From: CAZOHG01 sp964579725
GTDB taxonomy: Bacteria > Zhuqueibacterota > JdFR-76 > BMS3Abin05
Assembly: GCA_964579725.1 (NCBI GenBank)
Contig: CAZOHG010000109.1
Location: forward strand, 1-7,087
DNA length: 7,087 nt
Reading direction: 5' to 3'
The first letter of the stretch is position 1. Every line of letters starts with the position of its first letter. The notes below the pieces were generated by a model. It was given only the letters and a program-made list of their open reading frames with translations, was not told the origin of the DNA and ran no database searches. The translations under genes and the position numbers were made by a program. Shown here in pieces: positions 1 to 6,863 of this stretch.

Positions 1-1
1 G

Positions 2-700
2 GAGAAGTATCTACCGCTTTACGAGCGAGATATTTTCCACGATGCTTTTCCCGTAAGCGTGGGCTCAGACGGCCTTTTTAGCGATGACTTTATTACTCCC
101 CACAAAAACCCGCTAAAAAATCCTACTCCGCTAAAATTCTTAAAGGTGTCGCCGGGCGTTACCTTTCAGTTTAATTTTGACCTTAAGGATAGTACCTGCT
201 GCCATATTACTAGGGCGGATAAACTGAAGCTGTTTTTATCCATCTTACTTGACATGGGCATAGGCGCTAAAACCAATGTGGGTTACGGACAATTCAGGGG
301 CGGTAATGAAATAGAAACAAACCATTTAGCAATTAGTGCAGAGGACCGGCAGGAAACGATTCAAGAAGTTGAACCTCCCCCTGTGCCCGATGAGCATTTT
401 GTCCGAAGCAAACTTTCGAGTATTAAAAAACAATATAATCCGGGGCTTTGGCAAGAAATTGCAAAATCAGGCTACATAAAAAAAGTCAGCGGAAAGGAAT
501 ATTCGGCAAGAAAACCACAATATGCACTTCCATTTCTAAAAATATTGGAAAATGGTAAGGGATTGGAAATCCTTTATCAGTGGCAAAATTTTTTCTGTAA
601 GGTCGTTGTTGAATTAAAAAATATTCAAAGCCAACCCGAGGCTTTTTATGTCTGGAATCACAAAATTAAACCCTATTTAGAAGAGATAAAAAAAAGCTAA
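2..700 (+). CDS. cmr6: Cmr6, type III-B effector RAMP subunit (5' end outside window), with long C-terminal extension
   Basis: The reading frame is open from base 2, so the true start lies upstream; the GTG at 59 is internal. The visible 232 residues begin with the Cmr6-like run DAFPVSVGSDG, then a TPH motif (FITPHKNP), FLKVSPGVTFQF, and the glycine-rich RAMP signature GIGAKTNVGYG at about 257-289. By family knowledge, Cmr6 is a small RAMP subunit near the crRNA 3' end of the Cmr RNA-targeting complex and acts in the cytoplasm. Typical Cmr6 proteins end soon after the glycine-rich loop. Here about 135 further residues follow: an acidic/proline linker (VEPPPVPDEHF) and then a Lys/aromatic-rich segment with no motif I recognise. 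The stop codon is one base before a strong Shine-Dalgarno for the next gene, which points to a shared transcript. Family assignment is firm; the role of the extension is unknown. Confidence 0.88.
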   Translation, partial: EKYLPLYERDIFHDAFPVSVGSDGLFSDDFITPHKNPLKNPTPLKFLKVSPGVTFQFNFDLKDSTCCHITRADKLKLFLSILLDMGIGAKTNVGYGQFRGGNEIETNHLAISAEDRQETIQEVEPPPVPDEHFVRSKLSSIKKQYNPGLWQEIAKSGYIKKVSGKEYSARKPQYALPFLKILENGKGLEILYQWQNFFCKVVVELKNIQSQPEAFYVWNHKIKPYLEEIKKS

Positions 701-714
701 AGGAGGATTCTCTC

Positions 715-1815
715 ATGCGAAAGTACACGCATCGTCGTGTCGTCCGAAAGGGGAAAAAGGATGGCCGGGATTGGCGGTACACAATTTGGCCGTTTAAAAG
801 AGAAAAAACACCGGAGCCCAAAACCGATCAAAAAATTCCCGCCCAATATGAAATTGAAATTATGAAAGCGGCCGAAAATGATATTGCACTGCAGGCAGAA
901 AAGTGGAAAGAAATCGACAAAGATTTAAAACCCACTTATTGCACCGCAGTAACCGAGGCTGAGCTTGCCCGGAAAACATCCCAAAAAGAGACCGAAGAAG
1001 CTCAAGCCGCTCAAATAGAATTTAATGCGGCTAAAAAAAAATATGAGGCTCTGTCTCTGCCCCGTTTGAGTGCCAAGTGGGGAAATATTTGGTTAATTTT
1101 TATTGCGCTGGCCGAATTTCCGCTGAATCGTGTTGTTTTTAATGTCTTTGCCGAAAGCCAGATATTAACCCTTATTTTTGCGGCAGGTCTTTGCGTCATG
1201 CTCCCTCTTTTTGGGCATTTTATGGGAGTAGCCCTTCGGCAGGAATTCAGAAATCGGACTGAAAAAATAATCCTAATAGCCATGCCTGCTATTATGGCTT
1301 TTGTTCTGGCTGTTACTGCTTTTCTTCGAGGCAAATATTTCGAGGTACTCAAAATTCAGAATATTATCGGCGTTTCCCTTACACCCATGCAATTAACTAT
1401 TATATTTATGATAATTAATGTGCTTTTCTTTTTTGCCGCGATGATCGTGTCGTTTGAAAGCACTCATCCGCAGAAATCTCAATATGCTGCAATTGTCAAT
1501 CGCTATCGAATGGCGCTGAAACGACTCGAAAAAGAAGCCGCTGAGGCAACAGACGCTGGCAAGACCCTTAAAAGAGCGGAGATCAAACTGCAGCGGTTAC
1601 GACAAAAGCGCCTAAAGATGCATGAGCAATTTGTCCAGATGATGCGAAGCATTGTCGATAATGCGGAATGGCTCATTTCCGCTTATCGGGCTGCTAATTT
1701 GCGCGAGCGGAAGGATATTCCGCCCTGCTTTTTAAATCAGCCGCAATTGTCGCAGATTCCCGACAATTTGCTCACATTGGATTGGAATTGTGAAAAACCG
1801 GGAGAAAAATCATAA
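715..1815 (+). CDS. Four-helix membrane protein with flanking coiled coils, CRISPR-linked, function unknown
   Basis: I do not recognise this 366-residue protein. The start is well supported: AGGAGG at 701-706 lies 8 nt before ATG 715. The N-terminus is very basic (MRKYTHRRVVRKGKKDGR), followed by a charged, probably helical segment (about 45-113). Four hydrophobic stretches follow, at roughly 123-146, 150-172, 184-204 and 225-246. A second long charged helix (about 255-330, e.g. RMALKRLEKEAAEA and KLQRLRQKRLKMHEQF) looks like a coiled coil. An even number of helices would put both coiled-coil ends on the same side, probably the cytoplasm given the basic N-terminus. It starts 14 nt after cmr6 and overlaps the next gene by one base, so it is likely co-transcribed with the Cmr genes. 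No nuclease, CARF or CorA motif is visible. A membrane-acting accessory to type III immunity is an inference from context only. Confidence 0.85.
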   Translation: MRKYTHRRVVRKGKKDGRDWRYTIWPFKREKTPEPKTDQKIPAQYEIEIMKAAENDIALQAEKWKEIDKDLKPTYCTAVTEAELARKTSQKETEEAQAAQIEFNAAKKKYEALSLPRLSAKWGNIWLIFIALAEFPLNRVVFNVFAESQILTLIFAAGLCVMLPLFGHFMGVALRQEFRNRTEKIILIAMPAIMAFVLAVTAFLRGKYFEVLKIQNIIGVSLTPMQLTIIFMIINVLFFFAAMIVSFESTHPQKSQYAAIVNRYRMALKRLEKEAAEATDAGKTLKRAEIKLQRLRQKRLKMHEQFVQMMRSIVDNAEWLISAYRAANLRERKDIPPCFLNQPQLSQIPDNLLTLDWNCEKPGEKS

Positions 1816-2597
1816 TGTTCAGAAAAATCATTTTATTTTGTATGGTATTCGCTTTCTCCATTTTTTCGTGCGGGCCGTTGAAACATTCCAAAAAAGAAAC
1901 TTGCGTCTGTATGTTGATTGATATTTCTCAATCAACACAAAAAAAGAGTGTTCGCCAAAATTTTTCCCGTGCGGCCCATCAGGTTGTCCAATCACTTGCA
2001 CCCGGCGATGCTTTTGTGGCGGGTCTCATTACGCAAATGTCTCTTTCTGAACCAAAGTTCTGTGCAAAATATGAATTTAAAAAATTTCAACCGCCATCCC
2101 ATAATTCCCTTTATGACCGTCTCCCTAAAAAATTGTTTGATCTCAGAGTAAAAAGTATTAAGGATTCCTTGACGCAATTAATCGATTCCACTCTTTTCAA
2201 TTTTAATACAAGGGTAAAGGAAACGGAAATTTTGGGAGCCACCCGGGTGGCTGCCCGGGTATTTCAGTCCTACCGTTATCCCAACAATGTACTTGTCATT
2301 TTATCGGATATGATTGAAGATTCAAAATATTACCGATTTAATAAGATTCGTTTTACCCCCAAAACAATTACCCGTTTAATTGAAAAGGAGAAAGAAAAAG
2401 GGCGGCTCCCGGATTTGACCGGCGTGCGGGTTTACGTGGTTGGGGCTTACGAAGAAAAGCCTTACGAATCGCTTCGAGATTTTTGGATGGCATACTTTAA
2501 AGCCTGTCACGCAGAACTGCGGCCAGAAAATTACGGCGCTATTCTCGTTGCGTTCAGAAAAAATCCGACAACAAAGTCCAGAATAAGCGGCAAATAA
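1815..2597 (+). CDS. Putative lipoprotein with von Willebrand factor A-like domain
   Basis: This 260-residue protein starts with a basic n-region and hydrophobic core (MFRKIILFCMVFAFSIFSC). The lipobox-like IFSC predicts lipidation at Cys19 after signal peptidase II cleavage. The mature part opens with a beta strand ending in LIDISQS, which matches the metal-binding DxSxS (MIDAS) motif at D36, S38 and S40. A later strand VLVILSDMIEDS supplies the usual second Asp at D165. Thr143 (GATRVAARVF) could be the third MIDAS ligand. A further strand (VRVYVVGA, about 204-211) and an aromatic helix (RDFWMAYFKACHAEL) complete a vWA-like pattern. Such domains usually bind protein partners through a divalent metal. 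GGGAGA at 1800-1805 precedes the ATG by 9 nt, and the ATG overlaps the upstream stop (TAATG), suggesting translational coupling and a joint function with the membrane protein. The target is unknown; an unrelated housekeeping lipoprotein cannot be excluded. Confidence 0.78.
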   Translation: MFRKIILFCMVFAFSIFSCGPLKHSKKETCVCMLIDISQSTQKKSVRQNFSRAAHQVVQSLAPGDAFVAGLITQMSLSEPKFCAKYEFKKFQPPSHNSLYDRLPKKLFDLRVKSIKDSLTQLIDSTLFNFNTRVKETEILGATRVAARVFQSYRYPNNVLVILSDMIEDSKYYRFNKIRFTPKTITRLIEKEKEKGRLPDLTGVRVYVVGAYEEKPYESLRDFWMAYFKACHAELRPENYGAILVAFRKNPTTKSRISGK

Positions 2598-2614
2598 AAA
2601 CCTCTCATTTTCCG

Positions 2615-2733
2615 TTTTGTGTTTTAAATGGCGTAAAAACTCCAAGCAGGGCTGAAGCCCCCCCTAATATTGTGGGTTGATTTCCAAAAACCCCGTCCTG
2701 AAGGACGGGGTTAAGCAGGAAAATCGGGCGGTG
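2615..2733. repeat. REP-like intergenic repeat, copy A
   Basis: This is the first of two related elements of about 120 bp between the vWA gene and the adaptation module. Shared blocks in order are TTTTGTGTTTT, AATGGCGT, AAAACTCC, a small GGGCT/AGCCC hairpin (2649-2660), the perfect hairpin CCCCGTCCTGAAGGACGGGG (2691-2710), and GCAGGAAAATCGGGC. Paired GC-rich hairpins of this kind resemble REP/REPIN sequences mobilised in other genomes by IS200-like RAYT transposases; none is encoded in this window. No T-tract follows either hairpin, so a terminator role is doubtful. Confidence 0.75.
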
Positions 2734-2789
2734 CGTAGAAACGGCATCCTCGGATTTACGGGCATCTTTGAAAGAATGCTATTCTTCTA

Positions 2790-2909
2790 TTTTGTGTTTT
2801 GAATGGCGTGAAAACTCCGGCCCGGGGGCTAAAGCCCCTGATCCTGTGGCTTACTTCCCCCAAAAACCCCGTCCTGAAGGACGGGGCTATGCAGGAAAAT
2901 CGGGCTGTG
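2790..2909. repeat. REP-like intergenic repeat, copy B
   Basis: This second copy has the same order of blocks as copy A. The first hairpin is GGGGCT/AGCCCC (2825-2838). The second, at 2867-2886, is identical to copy A. Loops and linkers between the blocks have diverged while both stems are kept, which suggests that the folded structure is what is conserved. Both copies have the same orientation, separated by 56 bp. Confidence 0.75.
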
Positions 2910-3162
2910 TCTGTCTCCCTCGACAGGTGGGCCGGGTGAATAAAAAAATGTCGCTATTTGTTTGCTCGAAACCCCAGGGAATTGGGGAATGGGCGCCCCC
3001 GGCGGAACGGGCAATCGACAGTCCGCCAATTCATGGCTGTGCAGTGCACAAAAAGGAAACGTACCTTGTTTCAGGAAGCATTTCTTCCGTTTGCTAAAAC
3101 CGCTCCCAACGGGGAGTGTGAGCAACCAAAGGACAATTATGACTCATTTGGCCTGAAAAGAT
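2910..3162. other. Intergenic stretch upstream of the RT-Cas1 gene
   Basis: I see no convincing gene here. There are small inverted repeats: CCCCA/TGGGG near 2972-2988, GGAAG/CTTCC at 3074-3078 and 3084-3088, and CTCCC/GGGAG at 3103-3107 and 3112-3116 (extendable to 7 bp with one G-T pair). The 5' untranslated region and promoter of the Cas6-RT-Cas1 gene should lie here, but I find no -35/-10 pair with acceptable spacing that I would call. Confidence 0.5.
3139..3156 (+). promoter_or_regulatory. Possible five-codon leader ORF before cas6-RT-cas1
   Basis: An AAAGGA element at 3128-3133 is well spaced (5 nt) for an ATG at 3139. That ATG opens the five-codon ORF MTHLA, which ends in TGA 6 nt before the fusion gene's ATG. 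The fusion gene has no good Shine-Dalgarno of its own (only GAAAAGAT just upstream), so ribosomes might reinitiate or be coupled from the short ORF. This reading is an inference from spacing alone and could be chance. Confidence 0.3.
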
Positions 3163-5982
3163 ATGGAAGAATTTTTCAACATTCAATTTTCCATTTACCA
3201 ATTTGACCTGCGGTTTACGGCGCCGGCCAAATTCCGCTTTAGCCACGCCCGCAGCGTGTACCACCTGTTGTGCAACGCCCTGCAGGTCCATCCCCTCACC
3301 TACGGGCTGATTCCTTACCCTGTGGAAAGCGGCAAAATCTTTTTCCAAGCCGGCGACCCCTACCGGTTTTATCTCACAACCGTCGGGCACCGGGAGGCGG
3401 AAATCGAAAAAATCCGGAAGGGAATCGTAGATTTTGACCATTGGCCCAAACCCCTAAAGCTCTTCAACCACAAAATTCGGCTGGAAAACCTCACCCGATT
3501 GCCACAGCCGGACTGGCAGGCCGAGGCCGACGCCCTACGCGGACAGGAAACGATCACCCTGAAATTTCTAACCCCGCTGCGCATCCGCCGCGAAACCAAA
3601 AAGGGCTATTTTGACCAATCTTATTTTCATCTCGACCTGTTTTTCCGACGGCTGTTTAAACAATTGGACGCCCTCACCCGGTTCAGTCAGGGTAACACCC
3701 CCGCTGCACCGGATTCCTCTGTGCCGCCGCCGCCCGAGCTGGAACAAACGACCCGACGCCTGCTCTGGCTGGACATCCCCGGCAAACCCGCCCTCGGAGG
3801 TGTCCTGGGTACTCTCACTTTACAGGGGAATCCGGGGAACTGGTGTCTTCCCCTTGCGCTGGGGCAGTACCTGCACGGTGGCAAAAATACGGCTTTCGGC
3901 CTGGGACGCTACGTCATTGAAGGACGACCCGCCGGGGTTCGGAAGGGCTGCCGCCCCGCCTCTTCTCTTTCCCAGCGGGTGTACACGCCCCAAAATCTTC
4001 TGCAAGCCTTTCAGGAGGTCAAAAAAAACGGGGGGCAGCCCGGCGTGGACGGGCAGTCCATCGAAGATTTTGCCGCCACCCTTGATGAAAACCTGGGCCA
4101 TCTGGCCGCGTCGTTGCGCGACAAGACCTACGCCTCCCGCCCGCTTTTGGGCGTGGTTATCGGCGGGCCGGAAAACCCCCGCGCCCTGGCCATCCCCACC
4201 GTGCGCGACCGCATTGCCCAGCGCGCTGTGGTCAACGTGGTGTCTCCCTCTGTGGAACAGCTTCTGGACGATTGCTCCTACGCTTACCGCAAGGGATTTT
4301 CCCGCTTTCAGGCGCGCCGGGCCCTGGAACTGGCTTACCGGGAGGGCTACCGCTACGTGTTGAAGGCGGACATCGAGGATTTTTTTGACACGGTGGATTG
4401 GGACATTCTCTTCGGAAAAGTGGAAGCCCTCTTCCCTTCGGAAGATTTTGTGGCCTGGATTAAGGACTGGGTGCGGCAGCGGGTGGTGTACAAATCGTAT
4501 GAGATTGAAAGAAGTCGCGGCCTGCCTCAGGGCGCCGTCATTGCCCCCTTGTTGGCCAATCTCTATCTGGATGAATTTGACGAAGGCATTCGGCGCGAAG
4601 GCTTCCGGTTGGTCCGTTACGCCGACGATTTTATCATCTGTTGCAAGACCGAAGAAAAAGCCCGACAGGCCCTCTCCCTGGTTCGCCAGCGCCTGGCCGA
4701 TCTGGCTTTGGCATTAAATGAAGAAAAAACCCATATCACCCATTTTGACGCCGGTTTTCGCTACCTGGGATTTTTATTCTGTCGCTCCGTTTCCCTTGAA
4801 ATCTCCAAAGACAAAAGCCGTGCGCCGGAAACCGATATTCAAAGAGATTGGGTAGAAAAGGCCGCGCCCCACAGTTGGCTGGCCGCCATTCGTTCCCAAC
4901 AACCGCAGCAGATTCTCCGTGCCGGCAAACGCCGCTTCCAACTGATCCCCTTGCAGTCCGAACCGGCCGAACCGGAACGGGGCCTAACCGTCTACGTCAC
5001 GCGTCCCGAGCAAAGAATCCGCATTAAACATAACCGGCTTCTGATTTCCGAATGGAGGGAAGAAAACAACGCGTACGCAGAAATAGGAGGCTGGCCCATT
5101 CAACAGGTGCAGTCAGTGGTCGTGAACGGCTACGTCCGAATGGCTTTGCCCACGGTGTTGGCCTGTGTGAAACACAACATCCCCCTCTATTTTTGCCGAC
5201 GGGACGGCCGCCTGGTAACCGCCACACTGCCCCTCTCCGAAGGCAAACTCTGGAACGCCGCCCTTGCCCAGCTTAAACGCAGCCAGGATGCCGATTTTGC
5301 CGTCCGATTTTCCAAAAGAATCGTCCGTGCCAAAATTGACAATGGCCGTGTCGTTTTACGCCGCCGGCTGCCCGAGGAAGATGACCCGGCTCTGGACCGG
5401 CTCAAAACCTATTCCCGTTCCTGTGAAAATAAAAAGACCGTGGACGGCCTGCGCGGCGTGGAGGGAAAAGCCGCCGCCGAGTATTTCAGCCTGTTTGCCT
5501 CTCTGGTGGACGCCCAGTGGGGGTTCAGCCGCCGCCTGAAACATCCCCCGCCCGACCCCGTGAACGCCTTGCTTTCTTTTGGCTACACTATTTTGTACCA
5601 TCGGTGCGTCACCGCATTGTACGCCGCTGGCCTTAATCCGGTGGTCGGCATCTTCCACACCCCGTCCCAACGCTACTGCGCACTGGCTGCCGATTTACAG
5701 GAAGAATTTCGCTTTTTGGTGGACACCCTGGTGCTCACCCTGTTGAATGAAAAAATAGTCAAGCCGGAACACTTCCAAAAAACCGCTTCCGGCATCCTGC
5801 TGAAACGGGATTTTCGAAAACGTTTCCTGACACTTGTCGAAACCAAGCTCTCCTCCCGATTTACCTTTTCGGGAGACGGCCAAAAATACACCTACCGCCG
5901 CTTTATCGAAAAACAGGCGGAACAATTGAAGCGGTATATTCGGGGTTCCCTGCCCGACTACGAGCCTCTGGTCGTGAAATGA
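3163..5982 (+). CDS. cas6-RT-cas1: Cas6-reverse transcriptase-Cas1 fusion protein
   Basis: One 939-residue polypeptide carries three activities. Residues 1 to about 260 are Cas6-like, the pre-crRNA endoribonuclease: a RAMP fold with candidate catalytic histidines H28/H34/H43 and a C-terminal glycine-rich loop HGGKNTAFGLGRY at 238-250. Residues about 275-540 are a group II intron-like reverse transcriptase, with first catalytic Asp D403 (KADIEDFFDTVD), RGLPQGAVIAPLLANLYL at 452-469, and YADD at 486-489. After a short linker, about 605-939 is Cas1, the spacer integrase. Its metal ligands appear intact: E767 in GVEG, H832 in GIFH, and D844 in ADLQEEFR. In the related Marinomonas mediterranea III-B fusion, RT-Cas1 acquires spacers from RNA. 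ATG 3163 is the first start after an in-frame TGA at 3154-3156, so the start is forced, though its Shine-Dalgarno is weak. Codons are much more GC-rich than in the cmr6-side genes. Cas2 lies 120 nt downstream. Confidence 0.95.
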   Translation: MEEFFNIQFSIYQFDLRFTAPAKFRFSHARSVYHLLCNALQVHPLTYGLIPYPVESGKIFFQAGDPYRFYLTTVGHREAEIEKIRKGIVDFDHWPKPLKLFNHKIRLENLTRLPQPDWQAEADALRGQETITLKFLTPLRIRRETKKGYFDQSYFHLDLFFRRLFKQLDALTRFSQGNTPAAPDSSVPPPPELEQTTRRLLWLDIPGKPALGGVLGTLTLQGNPGNWCLPLALGQYLHGGKNTAFGLGRYVIEGRPAGVRKGCRPASSLSQRVYTPQNLLQAFQEVKKNGGQPGVDGQSIEDFAATLDENLGHLAASLRDKTYASRPLLGVVIGGPENPRALAIPTVRDRIAQRAVVNVVSPSVEQLLDDCSYAYRKGFSRFQARRALELAYREGYRYVLKADIEDFFDTVDWDILFGKVEALFPSEDFVAWIKDWVRQRVVYKSYEIERSRGLPQGAVIAPLLANLYLDEFDEGIRREGFRLVRYADDFIICCKTEEKARQALSLVRQRLADLALALNEEKTHITHFDAGFRYLGFLFCRSVSLEISKDKSRAPETDIQRDWVEKAAPHSWLAAIRSQQPQQILRAGKRRFQLIPLQSEPAEPERGLTVYVTRPEQRIRIKHNRLLISEWREENNAYAEIGGWPIQQVQSVVVNGYVRMALPTVLACVKHNIPLYFCRRDGRLVTATLPLSEGKLWNAALAQLKRSQDADFAVRFSKRIVRAKIDNGRVVLRRRLPEEDDPALDRLKTYSRSCENKKTVDGLRGVEGKAAAEYFSLFASLVDAQWGFSRRLKHPPPDPVNALLSFGYTILYHRCVTALYAAGLNPVVGIFHTPSQRYCALAADLQEEFRFLVDTLVLTLLNEKIVKPEHFQKTASGILLKRDFRKRFLTLVETKLSSRFTFSGDGQKYTYRRFIEKQAEQLKRYIRGSLPDYEPLVVK

Positions 5983-6102
5983 ACACGACAGAAACGGCCG
6001 GGAAAAACCGCCGCAAAATTTTTTTCTGGAAATTGGGGAAAAACATTTGTACATTTTTACAACCTGTGTAGTTTCGACGGCCTTTGAGAAAATGAGCCGG
6101 CC

Positions 6103-6375
6103 ATGCTGTACGTCATCAGTTACGATATTGAGGATGACCGGGTTCGGAACCGGGTGTCGGATGTACTCCAGGGTTACGGCATCCGCGTGCAAAAATCGGT
6201 TTTCGAGTGCGATTTAAGCAGCGCTCAGTACAAGGCCTTGACGCAAACGCTGGCCAAAATTTTGGAGAAGGGAAACATTCGGATTTACCAGATTTGCGCC
6301 ACCTGCCGGGCAAAAGCCGTGGGCATCGGGGATGTCCGGCTGGCGGACCCCCTTCCCGACTTCTGGGTGGGGTAA
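6103..6375 (+). CDS. cas2: Cas2, spacer-integration partner of RT-Cas1
   Basis: At 90 residues this is the usual length of Cas2. The N-terminus MLYVISYDIEDDRVRNRV holds the first beta strand and the conserved Asp8 of the YDI motif. GYGIRVQKSVFECDL is the typical second block, and IRIYQICATCRAKAVGIG forms the later strands. By family knowledge, a Cas2 dimer bridges two Cas1 dimers in the integration complex, and here the partner would be the Cas6-RT-Cas1 fusion. The 120-nt gap after that gene contains a weak TTGTA/TACAA inverted repeat (6047-6051, 6058-6062) and no clear promoter. The ribosome binding site is weak, and ATG at 6103 is chosen because the family's N-terminus starts exactly there. 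The CRISPR leader begins immediately downstream. Confidence 0.95.
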   Translation: MLYVISYDIEDDRVRNRVSDVLQGYGIRVQKSVFECDLSSAQYKALTQTLAKILEKGNIRIYQICATCRAKAVGIGDVRLADPLPDFWVG

Positions 6376-6613
6376 GGTGCGAACCTCCGAAAAGGGACCT
6401 TGCGGAGGCCGCATTTTGGGTTTAATTTCAGGAAAAACAGAAAGATAAGAGCTTTTGAGGTTCGCGAAAATGGGGATCCTATTAAAAAACAGGAGGTTAT
6501 GGCATACCCAAAAAGGCTTTTAGGGGTGATTTTTGGGGAAATGGCCAAAATGGCCGGAGGTTCGCGGAAACCGGCCATTTGCCCCTTGAAAAAACGGCAC
6601 TTACGAGCATGCG
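6376..6613 (+). promoter_or_regulatory. CRISPR leader
   Basis: This non-coding stretch lies between cas2 and the first repeat, at the end of the array where repeats are perfect, which is the expected leader position. It carries ordered internal repeats. GAGGTTCGCG occurs at 6457-6466, and AGGTTCGCG recurs at 6558-6566, offset by exactly 100 bp. An 11-bp inverted match pairs GCGAACCTCCG (6379-6389) with CGGAGGTTCGC (6555-6565). AAATGGCC repeats at 6539-6546 and 6548-6555. A 10-bp perfect inverted repeat AAATGGCCGG/CCGGCCATTT sits at 6548-6557 and 6571-6580, ending 33 bp before the first repeat. TTGAGG (6456-6461), 18 bp, then TATTAA (6480-6485) is a possible array promoter, weakly supported. 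Confidence 0.75.
6401..6417 (+). terminator. Weak terminator candidate after cas2
   Basis: A TGCGG/CCGCA stem of 5 bp with a 3-nt loop is followed directly by TTTT, 25 nt after the cas2 stop. An alternative pairing of CCTCCG (6384-6389) with CGGAGG (6403-6408) competes with it. The stem is short and the T-tract only four long, so termination may be inefficient or absent. Confidence 0.35.
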
Positions 6614-6726
6614 GTTACAAAAATGACCCTACGTAGGGGATTGAGACCTGTTTGGAGGAAATCAATAAATTTTTGGAGTTGTATCAGTTACAAAAATGAC
6701 CCTACGTAGGGGATTGAGACTCTCCC

Positions 6727-6754
6727 AGGTGGCCCTTATATTTTTGGGCCACCT
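6727..6754. repeat. 9-bp perfect inverted repeat inside spacer 2
   Basis: AGGTGGCCC (6727-6735) and GGGCCACCT (6746-6754) are perfect complements around the AT-rich loop TTATATTTTT. The 3' arm ends 2 nt before the next repeat. It would fold as a stable hairpin in either RNA or single-stranded DNA. Confidence 0.92.
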
Positions 6755-6799
6755 TGGTTACAAAAATGACCCTACGTAGGGGATTGAGACTTCTCTCTT

Positions 6800-6828
6800 T
6801 TCTACTAGGACTAAAAATAATAGTAGAA
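6800..6828. repeat. 8-bp perfect inverted repeat inside spacer 3
   Basis: TTCTACTA (6800-6807) and TAGTAGAA (6821-6828) are perfect complements around a 13-nt A-rich loop. The 3' arm ends exactly at the spacer border, with no residual bases before repeat 4. Confidence 0.9.
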
Positions 6829-6863
6829 GTTACAAAAATGACCCTACGTAGGGGATTGAGACG

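Noticed and set aside
2615..2909. A second CRISPR array made from the two related repeats
   Set aside because: There are only two copies, each about 120 bp with two hairpins and internal divergence. This does not fit repeat-spacer architecture.
2962..3165. Possible recoding of the TGA at 3154-3156 that would extend the fusion protein upstream
   Set aside because: The upstream frame has no conserved Cas6 sequence, and the Cas6 domain is complete from ATG 3163.
2768..3206. Several overlapping short ORFs on both strands in the intergenic region
   Set aside because: They run through the REP-like hairpins (giving repeat-derived peptides such as KPRPEGRGY), lack good ribosome binding sites, and overlap each other.
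3611..4363. A 250-codon open frame on the + strand within the RT-Cas1 gene
   Set aside because: It is an out-of-frame shadow of the Cas6/RT region, low in complexity and rich in Pro/Arg/Trp, as expected for GC-rich DNA read in the wrong frame. The fusion frame has all the family motifs.
5995..6027. Terminator after the RT-Cas1 gene, from GC-rich bases followed by a T7 run
   Set aside because: The GC-rich part pairs over only about 3 bp around a GAAAAA loop, too weak to call.
5695..6192. Minus-strand open frame of 165 codons across the end of Cas1 and the start of cas2
   Set aside because: It is antisense to two firmly identified genes and shows no motif or ribosome binding site.
6285..6578. 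Minus-strand ORF of 97 codons across cas2 and the leader
   Set aside because: It overlaps cas2 antisense and has no recognisable domain.
6400..6636. Small + strand ORF across the leader, including an AGGAGG before ATG 6499
   Set aside because: The Shine-Dalgarno is only 2 nt from that ATG, the frame runs into the first CRISPR repeat, and the region is better explained as leader.
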